From Bacteroidales bacterium (GTDB taxonomy: Bacteria > Bacteroidota > Bacteroidia > Bacteroidales > UBA932), in assembly GCA_009774765.1 (NCBI GenBank), contig VSOK01000049.1, positions 1 through 16,547 on the forward strand: a DNA stretch of 16,547 nucleotides, in the 5' to 3' direction. A program made the translations under genes and the position numbers. The notes under the pieces were generated by a model. That model was not told where the DNA came from. It saw nothing but the letters and a program-made list of their open reading frames with translations, and ran no database searches. This document shows positions 1-11,000 of the stretch, piece by piece; positions within the stretch are counted from its first letter, which is position 1; each line of letters begins with the position of its first letter.

Positions 1-1
1 A

Positions 2-703
2 GTCGTATCGCTCGGCAATATAGCGGATGCTACACCGGCTGCGTTCTACGGTCACAGCACGGAAAGGGACAGCGCGTATGTAATCACCCGTGCTCTTCTG
101 GAAGGGAAAGTGGATGTGCTGTGCGGAAGCGGTCTGGACCTGTTTGAAAAACGCAATGACGGCATTGATATTATCGCAGGACTTTCAAAAGAATATAATT
201 TTATACGCAATACGGACAAGATCAATTCCAAGCCGGGAAAAGTCATCTGCATTGACGACAGGATGGGAGATGCTGCAGAGGAATCCAATATCGGTCTGCT
301 TGCCGATGTGACAAAGGCTTCCATCACACAGCTGAAAAAGCAGAGTGACAACGGGTTCTTCCTGATGGTGGAAGGAGCAAAGATCGACTATGCCGGACAT
401 TCACGCTGCCTTCCGGGTTCGGTGATAGAGATGCTCAGCTTTGATATGGCGGTGGCGGAGGCTATGAAATTTGCCGATGAAGACGGACAGACGCTTGTTG
501 TGGTGACAGCGGACCATGAGACAGGAGGTCTCATAATACTTGACGGCGACCGTGAGACAGGACGTATAATGGGAGTTTATGTGACTGACGACCACACGCC
601 TTCGATGCTTCCTGTATTTGCATACGGTCCTGGAGCGGACAGATTCATCGGAGTATATGACAATACTGAGATTCCTGACAAGATAAAAACTGCAGCTGAA
701 TAG
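2..703 (+). CDS. Alkaline phosphatase, C-terminal part (5' end outside the window)
   Basis: The frame is open from the first bases of the window, so the N-terminus with the catalytic serine is missing. The visible part keeps the metal-binding landmarks of the alkaline phosphatase superfamily. MVEGAKIDYAGHS supplies Glu (codon 371), Asp (386) and His (398). TADHETGG supplies Asp-His (512-517). The late DDHTP segment carries the last His (codon 593). The family hydrolyses phosphate monoesters with two zinc ions and one magnesium ion, usually in the periplasm of Gram-negative bacteria. The early stretch ATPAAFYGHSTERDS is also typical. The next gene starts 29 bp downstream on the same strand, so the two are probably co-transcribed. 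The substrate cannot be read from the sequence. The family call is secure; the exact subfamily is not. Confidence 0.92.
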   Translation, partial: VVSLGNIADATPAAFYGHSTERDSAYVITRALLEGKVDVLCGSGLDLFEKRNDGIDIIAGLSKEYNFIRNTDKINSKPGKVICIDDRMGDAAEESNIGLLADVTKASITQLKKQSDNGFFLMVEGAKIDYAGHSRCLPGSVIEMLSFDMAVAEAMKFADEDGQTLVVVTADHETGGLIILDGDRETGRIMGVYVTDDHTPSMLPVFAYGPGADRFIGVYDNTEIPDKIKTAAE

Positions 704-732
704 CTCGCTGATAACTGTAAACCGATATTATT

Positions 733-2343
733 ATGAGTTTTATTGGAAAAATATTCATTGCCGCATCCTGTATGGCACTGTCGGCCGGACTTTATGCCCA
801 GGAACTGAAATCAGGTCCTTATGAACTTCCTTACAAGAATACATACGTAAAGGATATTTTTGTGGCTGAAAATGCGTTCAGGACAGCAGCACCGGAAACA
901 TTGCAGCCGGGATCGTTCGAGCAGGCGAAAAAGATACTTCCTTCTCCTGTCTGGGAAGGGCACGACCGGGAAATAGATATGTATTGGCACGCCTGGAAGA
1001 TCGCTGTCGGGAACATCCGCCAGCCTCAGCCGGAGTCCGGATTCGTATCACCTTATCTTGATGTCGCGTACAACGGGAATATCTTTATGTGGGATTCTTC
1101 GTTTATGATGCTTTTTGCAAGATATGGCTACAGGTATTTTCCTTTCATCAGGACTCTTGACAACTTTTATGCGAAGCAGCATCAGGACGGGTTCATCTGC
1201 CGTGAGATAAGGGCTGACGGATCAGACTGCTTCGAGCGTTATGACCCTACTTCCACAGGTCCGGACCTGCTTCCGTGGGTGGAACTTACATATTACCGCC
1301 AGTTCGGTGACATTGAGAGGCTTCATCGTGTTTTTCCTGCGCTTTGCGCGTATGCTTCATGGTGGAAACTGAACAGGACATGGCCTGACGGGACCTACTG
1401 GTCGAGCGGATGGGGTACCGGTATGGACAATATGCCACGTGTAAGGGACGGCTATAACCCGATATTCTCCCACGGCCATATGGTGTGGCTTGATACCAAC
1501 CTCCAGCAGATTCTTGTGAATGAATCCCTTCTGCAGATAGGGTTCTATATCGAGAGATGGCAGGAAATCGAGGAGATGGAAGATGAGATAAAGTCTCTGA
1601 AGAAATATCTGAATGAGAATATGTGGGATGACAATACCGGATTCCTTTATGACAGATATTCGGACGGCTCGCTCTGCTCGACCAAAGGAATAGGGGCATA
1701 CTGGGCTCTGCAGACCGATGTGCTTGACAAAGGACGTCTTGACAGGCTTGTCGGGCATCTTTCCGACACATCTGAATTTATGAGGCCGCACAGAGTACCT
1801 TCGTTGTCCGCCGACCATCCTAAATACAATCCTTTGGGAAGGTACTGGCAGGGAGGAGTATGGCCGGGCACCAATTATATGGTCATAGACGGACTTTGGA
1901 ATAAAGGATATATAGCTGAGGCCAGAAGTATTGCTGACAATCATTACAATTCCGTATTTGAAGTGTGGAAAAAGACAGGGACATTCTGGGAATATTACGC
2001 TCCGGAAAAGATTGAACCTGGATTTATGGCAAGGAAAAACTTTGTCGGATGGACAGGGCTTCCTCCTATTGCCGTATTCATAGAATATATCCTCGGCATA
2101 AAGTCCGACTGGTCTGAGAGCAGGATTGAGTGGGATATCCGCAATCTGGAGGAGCATGGCATAGAGAACTATCCTTTCGGTCCGGACGGCATCGTCAAAC
2201 TCAAGGTCAAGAAACGTTCATCTGCTTCACAGAAGCCTGTGATAAGCGTAGAGACCAATGTCCCTTTTGAACTTGTAGTCAGGTGGGGGAACAACAGTAC
2301 AAGCACAGTGGCTGTCGAGAAGTCAGGTACTGTTGCTCTATAG
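733..2343 (+). CDS. Exported MGH1-like (GH63/trehalase-like) glycoside hydrolase
   Basis: This 536-residue protein starts with a Sec signal peptide, hydrophobic from residue 5 to 22, with likely cleavage after LYA before Q23. The body looks like an (alpha/alpha)6-barrel hydrolase of the MGH1/GH63 type. It has FMWDSSF near residue 120, the GWGTGMDN motif whose Asp232 would be the general acid, and GTFWEYY whose Glu420 would be the base. RYWQGGVWPGTNYMV is also typical of this fold. Relatives cleave alpha-linked glucose or mannose from oligosaccharides, mannosylglycerate or trehalose; the substrate here is unknown. A short beta-rich tail (about residues 480-536) resembles the C-terminal extension seen in similar Bacteroidales enzymes. 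The gene sits between two phosphatase-type genes and close to a GH20 gene, which suggests a shared glycan or glycoconjugate substrate. Confidence 0.8.
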   Translation: MSFIGKIFIAASCMALSAGLYAQELKSGPYELPYKNTYVKDIFVAENAFRTAAPETLQPGSFEQAKKILPSPVWEGHDREIDMYWHAWKIAVGNIRQPQPESGFVSPYLDVAYNGNIFMWDSSFMMLFARYGYRYFPFIRTLDNFYAKQHQDGFICREIRADGSDCFERYDPTSTGPDLLPWVELTYYRQFGDIERLHRVFPALCAYASWWKLNRTWPDGTYWSSGWGTGMDNMPRVRDGYNPIFSHGHMVWLDTNLQQILVNESLLQIGFYIERWQEIEEMEDEIKSLKKYLNENMWDDNTGFLYDRYSDGSLCSTKGIGAYWALQTDVLDKGRLDRLVGHLSDTSEFMRPHRVPSLSADHPKYNPLGRYWQGGVWPGTNYMVIDGLWNKGYIAEARSIADNHYNSVFEVWKKTGTFWEYYAPEKIEPGFMARKNFVGWTGLPPIAVFIEYILGIKSDWSESRIEWDIRNLEEHGIENYPFGPDGIVKLKVKKRSSASQKPVISVETNVPFELVVRWGNNSTSTVAVEKSGTVAL

Positions 2344-2369
2344 ACAAACAACATATAACTTTTGATAAA

Positions 2370-3374
2370 ATGAAAAAATATATGATTTTGACAGTCATTC
2401 TTATGACTGTTGTGACAAATATGCTGTATGCGCAGAAAGATCTCCGCTTCGGGGACGACAAGTCTTTCAGGATAGCACAGTTCACCGATATGCACCTTGA
2501 TCCGGGAACGCCTTACAGAAGGGCGCAGGCCGAGAAGACTTTTGCGCGTCTGAGCAGGGTGATCAATACGGAAAAACCTGATTTTATCGCTTTTACAGGT
2601 GATATTGTGACAGGTAAACCTGCTGTGGAGATGTGGAACAGGCTTATTGATACGCTGGACCTGTACAAGATACCTTTCTGTGTCGTTCTCGGAAACCACG
2701 ATGCCGAGCAGGAACTCACAAGGCAAGAGATAGCGAAGCTTGTGGTCAAGTCTCCGTACAGTCTCAATAAGTTGAATGAGGCGGGGGAGCTGGCCGATAT
2801 GGAATTGAAGGTCCTTCCTTCCAAAGGAAAGAAGCCTGCATTTGCAATGTATCTTATGGATTCGCATGACTATGCGATGATTGAGGGACTTGACGGATAT
2901 GGATGGTTCACACCAGGGCAGGTGGACTGGATAAGGAACAGCTGTGCGGGTCTGACTGCTTCAAACGGAGGGCACAATGTACCGTCGCTTGCATTTTTCC
3001 ATATCTGCCTGCAGGAATATGAGACAGCCTGGCGCAACCGTTCCAACAGCCATATAGGCCGTGCCGCTGAAGATGAATGCCCTGGTGTCCTGAATACAGG
3101 TATGTATTCGGCTATGGTTGAGACCGGAAGCATTATGGGAGTCTTTGTGGGGCACGACCATGATATCGACTATATCGTGTCGCAATATGGAATCGCGCTC
3201 GGCTATGGACGTTTTTCAGGAGACGACACTACATATAACAATCTCAGGCCAGGCGCACGTATCATTGTAGTGAAGGAAGGGCAGAGAGCCTTTGAATCCT
3301 GGATTGTCGAGGATGACGGACGTAGAGTAGACCATATTGATTATGACGGAGAAATCCGCAAACACAGAAAATAG
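2370..3374 (+). CDS. Exported calcineurin-like metallophosphoesterase
   Basis: The frame is open from ATG 2283, but I chose ATG 2370 because it gives a clean signal peptide (MKKYMILTVILMTVVTNMLYAQ), lies 26 bp after the previous stop, and avoids overlapping that gene. The product is 334 residues. The di-metal site of the calcineurin-like fold is complete: D40-x-H42 in TDMHLD, GD at 77-78, GNHD at 108-111, His211 in FFHICLQEYE, and GHDHD at 261-265. This order is typical of the Dcr2/purple-acid-phosphatase-like group, which removes phosphate from esters in the periplasm. The stop codon abuts the ATG of the following GH20 gene, so translation is probably coupled. The substrate is unknown; together with the upstream alkaline phosphatase it suggests phosphate release from a phosphorylated compound. 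Confidence 0.88.
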   Translation: MKKYMILTVILMTVVTNMLYAQKDLRFGDDKSFRIAQFTDMHLDPGTPYRRAQAEKTFARLSRVINTEKPDFIAFTGDIVTGKPAVEMWNRLIDTLDLYKIPFCVVLGNHDAEQELTRQEIAKLVVKSPYSLNKLNEAGELADMELKVLPSKGKKPAFAMYLMDSHDYAMIEGLDGYGWFTPGQVDWIRNSCAGLTASNGGHNVPSLAFFHICLQEYETAWRNRSNSHIGRAAEDECPGVLNTGMYSAMVETGSIMGVFVGHDHDIDYIVSQYGIALGYGRFSGDDTTYNNLRPGARIIVVKEGQRAFESWIVEDDGRRVDHIDYDGEIRKHRK

Positions 3375-5006
3375 ATGAATACTGCAGCAATCGCTAAGGT
3401 AATCTCAGGCACGGCAATCGTATGTGCACTGATGTGCTCCTGTATGAAAGGTTCAGGGTTGCCAGGAATAGTTCCTCTTCCAGGATCAGTTGTGGCGGAG
3501 AAAGGTGAATTTGTGCTTTTGGGGGAGTCTGATATATATATCGCTTCCGACGCGGAAGGGATGGAATATGCCGCGGATGAGTTGAAAACGGTTTTGTCAG
3601 GGATATGCGGCGTGGCAGTCCTCGAGTCGGACGATCCCGGTGCATCCGTTGTGCTTGGGCTTTCGGATGAACTCGGGGAATCATCGTATCTTCTTGACAT
3701 TTCACCGGACCGGATAAAAATTACCGGAGGCGATCCCGCAGGTGTCTTCTATGCGGTGCAGACTCTGAAACAGCTTGTACCGGCGCAGGCGTATAACGGC
3801 AAGGCAGGACGGGTCAGTATCCCTGCGGTTGTTATAAATGACAGTCCAAAGATGATGTATCGTGGAGTGATGCTTGATGCGGCAAGGCATTTTTTTACTA
3901 AGGATGAAGTAAAGAAATTCCTTGACATTATGGCCCTTCACAAGATGAACGTATTTCATTGGCATCTTACAGATGACCAGGGATGGAGGATTGAAATTGA
4001 TTCCTACCCAGAGCTCGTAGGCACAGGTTCTGTCCGTAAAAGGACTATAGTAGGCAAGGATCCGGGAGGTGAATATGATGAGACCACTGTCTATGACGAA
4101 ACTCCGCATTCCGGTTATTATACCAAAGATGACATAAGAGAGATCGTGGAATACGCGCGGCGCAGATTTATCACTGTGATTCCTGAGGTGGAATTCCCCG
4201 GACACGCCGTAGCCGCTTTGGCGTCATATCCGTGGCTCGGATGTACCGGTGAACAATATGAAGTAAGGCAGACCTGGGATATAGATGACAGAGTGTTCTG
4301 TATCGGAAAGGAATCTACTTTCAGATTCTTTGAAGATGTGCTTGCCGAAGTGACGGATCTGTTCCCGTCAGAGTATATCCATATCGGAGGGGATGAATGC
4401 CCGTCCAAAATGTGGGAAAAATGCCCTCACTGCAACAGACGTATGGAACAGGAACATCTGGATTCATATCGTCAGCTGCAGGCTTACGGTACGTTCCGGC
4501 TTGAAAAGTTCCTTGAATCCAGGGGACGCAGGATTATCGGCTGGGATGAGATTCTTGAGGCCGGGATTTCTCCTTCTGCCGTGGTCATGTCCTGGAGAGG
4601 GACGGAAGGTGGAATAAAGGCTGCCAAGAGCGGAAACTATGTCGTAATGAGCCCTACAGGATATTCCTATTTTGATTATTATCAGACCCGGAATACAGAG
4701 AATGAGCCCCTTGCATGGGGAGGTTATCTCCCTTTGGAAAAGGTCTACAGCTTCGATCCGTATGAAGGTCTTGACGCTGATGACAAGAAGTTTGTGCTCG
4801 GCGTACAGGCTAACCTGTGGACAGAGTATATCCCTGACTTCCGTCAGGCGGAATATATGCTTCTTCCGCGCCTGGCCGCTATGTCGGAAGTGGCCTGGTC
4901 CTCTGCATCCGGGAATTATCCTGATTTCAGGGCACGGCTTGCCGACTTCCTTGAACTCTACCGCTCTTTCGGCTACACATTTTCCGAAACCGCCCTTAGA
5001 GAATGA
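3375..5006 (+). CDS. GH20 beta-N-acetylhexosaminidase lipoprotein
   Basis: This 543-residue protein has a lipoprotein signal ending in MCSC, with Cys23 the probable lipidated residue. An N-terminal GH20b-like domain (about residues 30-150) is followed by the GH20 catalytic barrel. HWHLTDDQGWR starts at residue 195, and HIGGDE carries the catalytic pair Asp340-Glu341. Later WRGTEGG and LGVQANLWTEY add the conserved tryptophans of the substrate pocket. The enzyme removes terminal beta-linked GlcNAc or GalNAc from glycans such as mucin or N-glycans by substrate-assisted catalysis. The start directly abuts the previous stop. It ends 26 bp before the Rhs toxin gene, with no hairpin in between, so read-through into the toxin gene is possible. 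Confidence 0.95.
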   Translation: MNTAAIAKVISGTAIVCALMCSCMKGSGLPGIVPLPGSVVAEKGEFVLLGESDIYIASDAEGMEYAADELKTVLSGICGVAVLESDDPGASVVLGLSDELGESSYLLDISPDRIKITGGDPAGVFYAVQTLKQLVPAQAYNGKAGRVSIPAVVINDSPKMMYRGVMLDAARHFFTKDEVKKFLDIMALHKMNVFHWHLTDDQGWRIEIDSYPELVGTGSVRKRTIVGKDPGGEYDETTVYDETPHSGYYTKDDIREIVEYARRRFITVIPEVEFPGHAVAALASYPWLGCTGEQYEVRQTWDIDDRVFCIGKESTFRFFEDVLAEVTDLFPSEYIHIGGDECPSKMWEKCPHCNRRMEQEHLDSYRQLQAYGTFRLEKFLESRGRRIIGWDEILEAGISPSAVVMSWRGTEGGIKAAKSGNYVVMSPTGYSYFDYYQTRNTENEPLAWGGYLPLEKVYSFDPYEGLDADDKKFVLGVQANLWTEYIPDFRQAEYMLLPRLAAMSEVAWSSASGNYPDFRARLADFLELYRSFGYTFSETALRE

Positions 5007-5032
5007 TTTATAAACCTCTTGATTCCTGACCT

Positions 5033-8000
5033 ATGAAAAAACTGTTCACCTTCCTTTTTTTAGCTGCAGCTTCATCCTCAGCTCCACTCCTGTCCCAAAA
5101 TATTCAGCCGTCAGATACATTGGCTGTTATGACCCTTCAGTCAGATGACGCTTCTGATGTACCTTATCCTGAGATAATCCCTCCGTCTCCCAATGCTTCA
5201 TCATTGGGCGTGTACGGAGATGTGCCTGTAGGCCATTATACCGGTATCCCTTCCATTTCAATACCTTTGTATGAAGTTGTCAGCGGGAGAATCAAGGTTC
5301 CGGTTACATTGTCATACCACGCAGGCGGGATAAGAGTCTCCCAGGAGGCAAGCTGGGCTGGATTGGGCTGGTCGTTGAATGCCGGAGGAGTCATTTCTCA
5401 CAGTATTTTCGGGGCAGATGACCTTAATGACGGCATTTACAGGCAGACTACAGGTTATTGTGCTTCTGGCAAATTCCCCCTTCACGATGAAGAAGGGTAT
5501 TTCCTTGATGATGACGGTAAGATTATTTTGGGAGAGCCTCCATATTATGAAGATTATATGAAGAATTACAAGGATGTTAGGCCTGATGTATTCTACTATA
5601 ATTTCGGTGAGTATAATGGACAGATGGTCTTTCCCAAGAAGACGAGGGATCAGAGATTTGGGACATTCCCTTCTCCGTTGTTGTTTAATCAGGACAGGCT
5701 TGATGTCAATTATCATCGTTCGGGAATGTACCTGGCAGATGCAGGAGACTGGACAATAACGACTCCTGACGGTACAAGATATCATTTCCATACTGCTGAA
5801 CTTACAAAGACATACTGCGATGTTTGGTGTCCTCCTGTAAATCCTGTAGAACAGCAGCCTGAAGCATTTACGGCCTGGTATCTTGACAGCATCACAAATC
5901 CCTATGGAGACAAAGTGGAATTCATATATGAAAAGCATTCCAAAATCAGAAGCCAGCCTTCAGGCACTCAGAACAGAGGGTTTGGGATAAATTGGGTTCA
6001 TAATTATACCTGGAAATACAATAGCATAAGTTATACCCAGACCGTGGTGGAAGAAATACTTCTGAAAGAAATACGCTTTGCAGGAGGTACAGTCTTGTTT
6101 GCTACAAAAGACAGGGATGATCTTCTTTTTGATGGAACCAAGGCTCCGCAGGCTCTGGACTATATGGTTGTCAAGGACAATGGAGGTACAATCCTGAAAA
6201 AAATTGAATTCACGACAGATTATTATAATAATCAGAGCAAAGACACTTTGTTGAGGCGTCTGAGGCTTGACGGTGTGAAGGAGGACGATGGGAGGGAATG
6301 GACATTTGCGTATGACGCAACCCCTCTTCCTCCCAAAAATTCTGTGGAAGTTGACTATTGGGGATATTACAACGGCAAAAGCCGCAACAGATTGTATCTT
6401 CCTGAGCCTTTTGCTGTCCCGATTCCACATTTCATAAATCCTTTTATGAAGGATGATATATGGGAATTGAAACTCGGTGCAGACAGGAATGCTTCTGATA
6501 TCTATGCCCGGAGCGGAATTTTGACACGTATCAAATATCCTACAGGAGGCTATACTGATTTCAAGTATGAACTCCATACATTTGATGAGAATGATTATTC
6601 GTTTCTTGGAGGTGATTTCAAATATGCCTATGATTATTATGACAGATATGTCTCGGAAGATTCATTGCTTGAACAAGAGTTTATCGTAAAAGAAAAATTG
6701 CCTTGTTCAGCATACGTCATAGTCTATTATAACGGCTTTAAATGTACTGGAAATTCAGGAGACTCACATCCGGTTATAGACTATACATACGAAGATTTCA
6801 CTAAGGATGATGTCATATATAGGCTTGAGAAAAAGAAATCCGACGGGTCTTGGTACACGTTGAACTATAAGACTTTTGCCAATATCCTGTGCCGTGAGAT
6901 AAATAACAAGGGGGAAGCCAGGATAAGTCTTACCAATGCATTTGAACCTGGTGAATACCGGATTTCAATGCCTACTTATATGAACACCAAGGCTGGTGTA
7001 GATATGGTAATTCCACGTATTAAAAGTTTGGATGAATTGAAAGGGGGAGGGCTTCGTGTCAAGTCTATAGAAAGCTATGACGGTAATGACTATAGTGAAA
7101 CACAATATGAATATGCACACGGAAAGGCGCATAATTTTCCGAGGACGGTCTATATTCCGGGAAGTCTCCCTGACGGTTCGTATGGACAGTATTCTTCAAA
7201 TGTGTTTGCGCTTGGATCAAATATGTCCGGCATATCAGTAGCATACGATGTTGTGGGTAAGATATGTAAGGACAATGACAGTTCTGTCTGCCGGTCCAGT
7301 TATACATTCCATAACCGTTCTGAAGACTTCTCGAAATTGAACAGGACTCCAGGCACTCCTGCAAGATGCTTTATGGAGAACGGTTTGCCTAAGGAAGTTG
7401 AAATATATAGTGGTGACGGCAAACTTTTGCAAAGAACGTCATATAACTATGTCCAGGAGGAAAATCAAAGAAAGATTCTGGAAGGTCTTAATATTCTCCC
7501 TATATGTGATCCGGGGCCTCAATTTGTTACTCTTCATACTTTCTACGAATATCCGTCTGAATGGTGGTATCTTGACTCGGAAACTGTTACAGATTATTTT
7601 GAGAATGGTTCAAGTTCAGAACATATAAAGTATGTCTACGACAAGGAGCATCACGTGGTAAATACCGTCATTACGGAATGCAATGACGGGACGGAACTTA
7701 AAGACAACATCTCGTATCTCTATCGTAAAATCAATGACAGCATTCCTTATACTGTAGAATTGCTTGAAAAGCGGTCTGGATATGTTGACTCTGTCTTTGC
7801 CTGGGGAGAATTGAGAGGATATGGTTCAGGGATAGACCTGAAGGAGTATTCTACGGAAGGAATAGGGCAGTCAGGATACGAACAGAGATTTGCCGTTGTA
7901 GAATATGATGATTACCATAATCCGGTGTATGTCATCAGGAATAATACGGAACATATTGTATATATCTGGGGATATAACGGAATGTACCCTGTAGCAGAGA

Positions 8001-11000
8001 TTTACGGAGCGACCCTGGATGAAGTTCTGACTGCTCTCGGACAGCCTGGAAACAAAAAATATTTGTCCGTGCTTGCTTCTGCCTCCAAACCTAACAGTTT
8101 GTTGTTTACTTTGTTACGTGGCAAGTTGACCGAAGCTCATGTCAGCCAGTTTGCTTATAAACCTTTGGTCGGGCTGGAAAAATCAACTGATGCTGCTGGA
8201 AAGAATATGACATATTCTTATGATTCTGCCGGACGCCTTATAAGAATAGACAACCAGAGGCGTCCTGTACAGGATTTTGACTATCAATATTTTTCTCAGG
8301 GGAGCGGGGTAAATTACATCAGGACCAGGACATACTCGGATGATAAAGCCGGTAAGTTCTTTGATGACGTCACATACTATGACGGACTCGGAAAAGCCTC
8401 GCAGCAGAATATGGTACAGGCAAGTCCGTCAGGAAAGGATCTTGTGTCTGCAATCGGATATGATGCTCTTGACCGTATCTGGAGAGAGTGGCTTCCGGTG
8501 CCGCTTGATGCTTCAGGGCAATATGTCGGAATTGATGAATTTGAACGTCTGTCACGCGGAGTTTCGGGATATAATGACAATTACCCGTATATTGAACACC
8601 TTTATGAGGCGTCTGAACTGGACCGGCTGAAGCAGGAGAGGGGGCCCGGTGAACAGTTCCAGTCGCCCGAGGCTTTTCTGTCATTCAGCTATCTGATGAA
8701 TGGAAGTTCAGATTCTTTGTCTTGTCTTAGTTTCAGACTTATGGAGAATGCTGCAGGGATTGTATGCGACGGAACCGCTCAACCAGGTAAATATCAGATA
8801 ATGCTTACAGAGGGACCGGACTCGTCCTTGATATATGAATTCAAGGATTCGCAGGACCGTACTGTATTGACGAGGCAAAAGGCCGGTGAACTTTATGCCG
8901 ATACATATTATGTCTATGATATCAACAGTAATCTGAAATATGTGCTTCCTCCTGAACTTTCAAGGAATATTTCCGGTGCCTGCAGCTTTGAGCAGTCAGA
9001 TATCCTGCTGGACAGATATGCCTATATGTATGACTATGATGCCCGCAACAGGTGCATAAGAAAGAAAATTCCTGGTACGGGATGGATATATTATGGATAT
9101 GATAGGTCGGACAGATTGATACTTTCACAGGATGCTAATATGCGTGATGACGGCGAGTGGATGGTGACTCTGCCGGATGTATTCGGACGTCCTGTCCTGC
9201 AAGGTGTTGTGTTGGAGTTGGATATAAGCAGAGATATGTTTGCCGGCAAATCTGCATTTGTTGAATTTGATGCATCTGCAACTGATAATTATTGCTACCG
9301 TACGGAATGCGGATTTGACCTTGACCTTATTTCTGTATTGAAAGTGAATTATTATGATGATTACCTTTTTGTTGCCGCTCTTCCGGATTTGTTTGCCGGG
9401 CTGGAGTATAAGGAGGAAACAGGGTATGGGGTACCTTACAATACCGGAAAAGACCGGATCAAGTCAAAAGGGCTTCTTACCGGATGTCTTATGGCAGAAG
9501 TGCCGCAGTCTGATGTCATATATGCTTCGGTGATGTATTATGACAGGTTTGACCGTCTCGTCCAGACCCATAATACAAATCATAACGGTGTCGTGTCATC
9601 TTTATATTCAAACTATGATTTTCTCGGGAACGTTGTGGCTTTAAAAGAAGTTGAGACTGTTTACGGGGTTGAACATACTCTTGTGACAGATTTGAAATAT
9701 GACGGCAGGGGACGCCTTGTTGAAGAATCCTCTGTTTTGGACGGTTCGGCAAATTCGCGTCTGTCTTATGCCTATGATGCGTTCGGCAGGATGAAGACGA
9801 TGAATTATGGCGAAAATATCGTGTCCTCCGACATTGCATATAATATACGCAACTGGATGACGGAGATGACCGGTGATGTCTTTTCTATGAAGCTGAGATA
9901 TGAATCTCCTTTATATGCCCGTCCGAGATTTTCCGGTAATATTGCTGAGCTGGAGTGGAAGTCTGGAGCGGATTCGGTCAATACATACGCTTTTGACTAC
10001 GATGAACTTTCACGCGTACTTGGAGCAAGAAGATACTTTAACGGAGTGGCAAATGACAGCTTTACTGAAAAGAACATTTCCTACGACCTTGACGGGAATA
10101 TTCTCTCTTTGCAGCGGGTTGGCGACGGCCGGTTGATTGATGATTTGAAATATACATATTCAGGAAACAGGCTTGCATCAATTGACGACAGCGGACGTAT
10201 CGGCCGGTATGGTTATGACCTCAACGGCAATATTGTTTCGGACGGGTATAACGGACTGCAACTCAGTAATAATATTCTCAACTTGACAGAATCCGTTTCA
10301 GACAATTCCGGATTGCTTGTGACTTATTCTTATCTTGCTGACGGTACTAAGCTGTCGGCCCTGGACAGCGCGGGCAACGGATTGCTGTATTTGGGCTCTA
10401 TGATTTTTACGATAAAAGATGGAGTCGTCTCTTTGAAGAGTGCTGGATTCTCCGGCGGTCGTTTTATGCCGTCCGGCAGTTTCGGTGAGGGTAGTGTGTC
10501 CGATTCATTTGTACCGTACTATCATATTCTGGATAATGTCGGCAGTGTCCGTGCTGTCGTTGACGGAAGTGACGGTTCTGTAGTTGAGCGTGATGACTAT
10601 TATCCTTTCGGACAGAGATGGTCCTCCTCATGGCCTGCGGTCTCGGAAAACCGTTTCCATTTCAACAGCAAGGAGGACCAGTCCTTTTTCGGTACTCCTT
10701 ATATAGACTACGGTGCCCGTCAGTATGATCCCGCAATTGCCCGATGGAATGCCATCGACCCTCTGGCCGAAAAGTATTATCCCGTCACTCCGTATGCTTT
10801 CTGTTCCGGAAATCCCGTTAACTTTGTTGATCCGGATGGTATGGATAGGTGGAGTATTAATCCTTTGGGCTTCATAGAATGGGAATCTGAGAGCGATTAC
10901 GATGAACTATATTATAAGGATAATGACGGCAATCTGACAGATCGTCATATAGTTGTCGGCAATGAAAATATCCTTAAAGCTCTTGGCGTCACAAACGGTT

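Noticed and set aside
1357..2157. Long minus-strand open frame opposite the glycoside hydrolase (266 codons).
   Set aside because: It lies wholly within a gene with clear family motifs, and its translation shows no recognisable domain; the same holds for 2169-2867 and 5960-6577 on the minus strand.
2283..2369. Longer start for the metallophosphoesterase at ATG 2283.
   Set aside because: It overlaps the end of the preceding gene by 61 bp and would put 29 polar residues before an obvious signal peptide.
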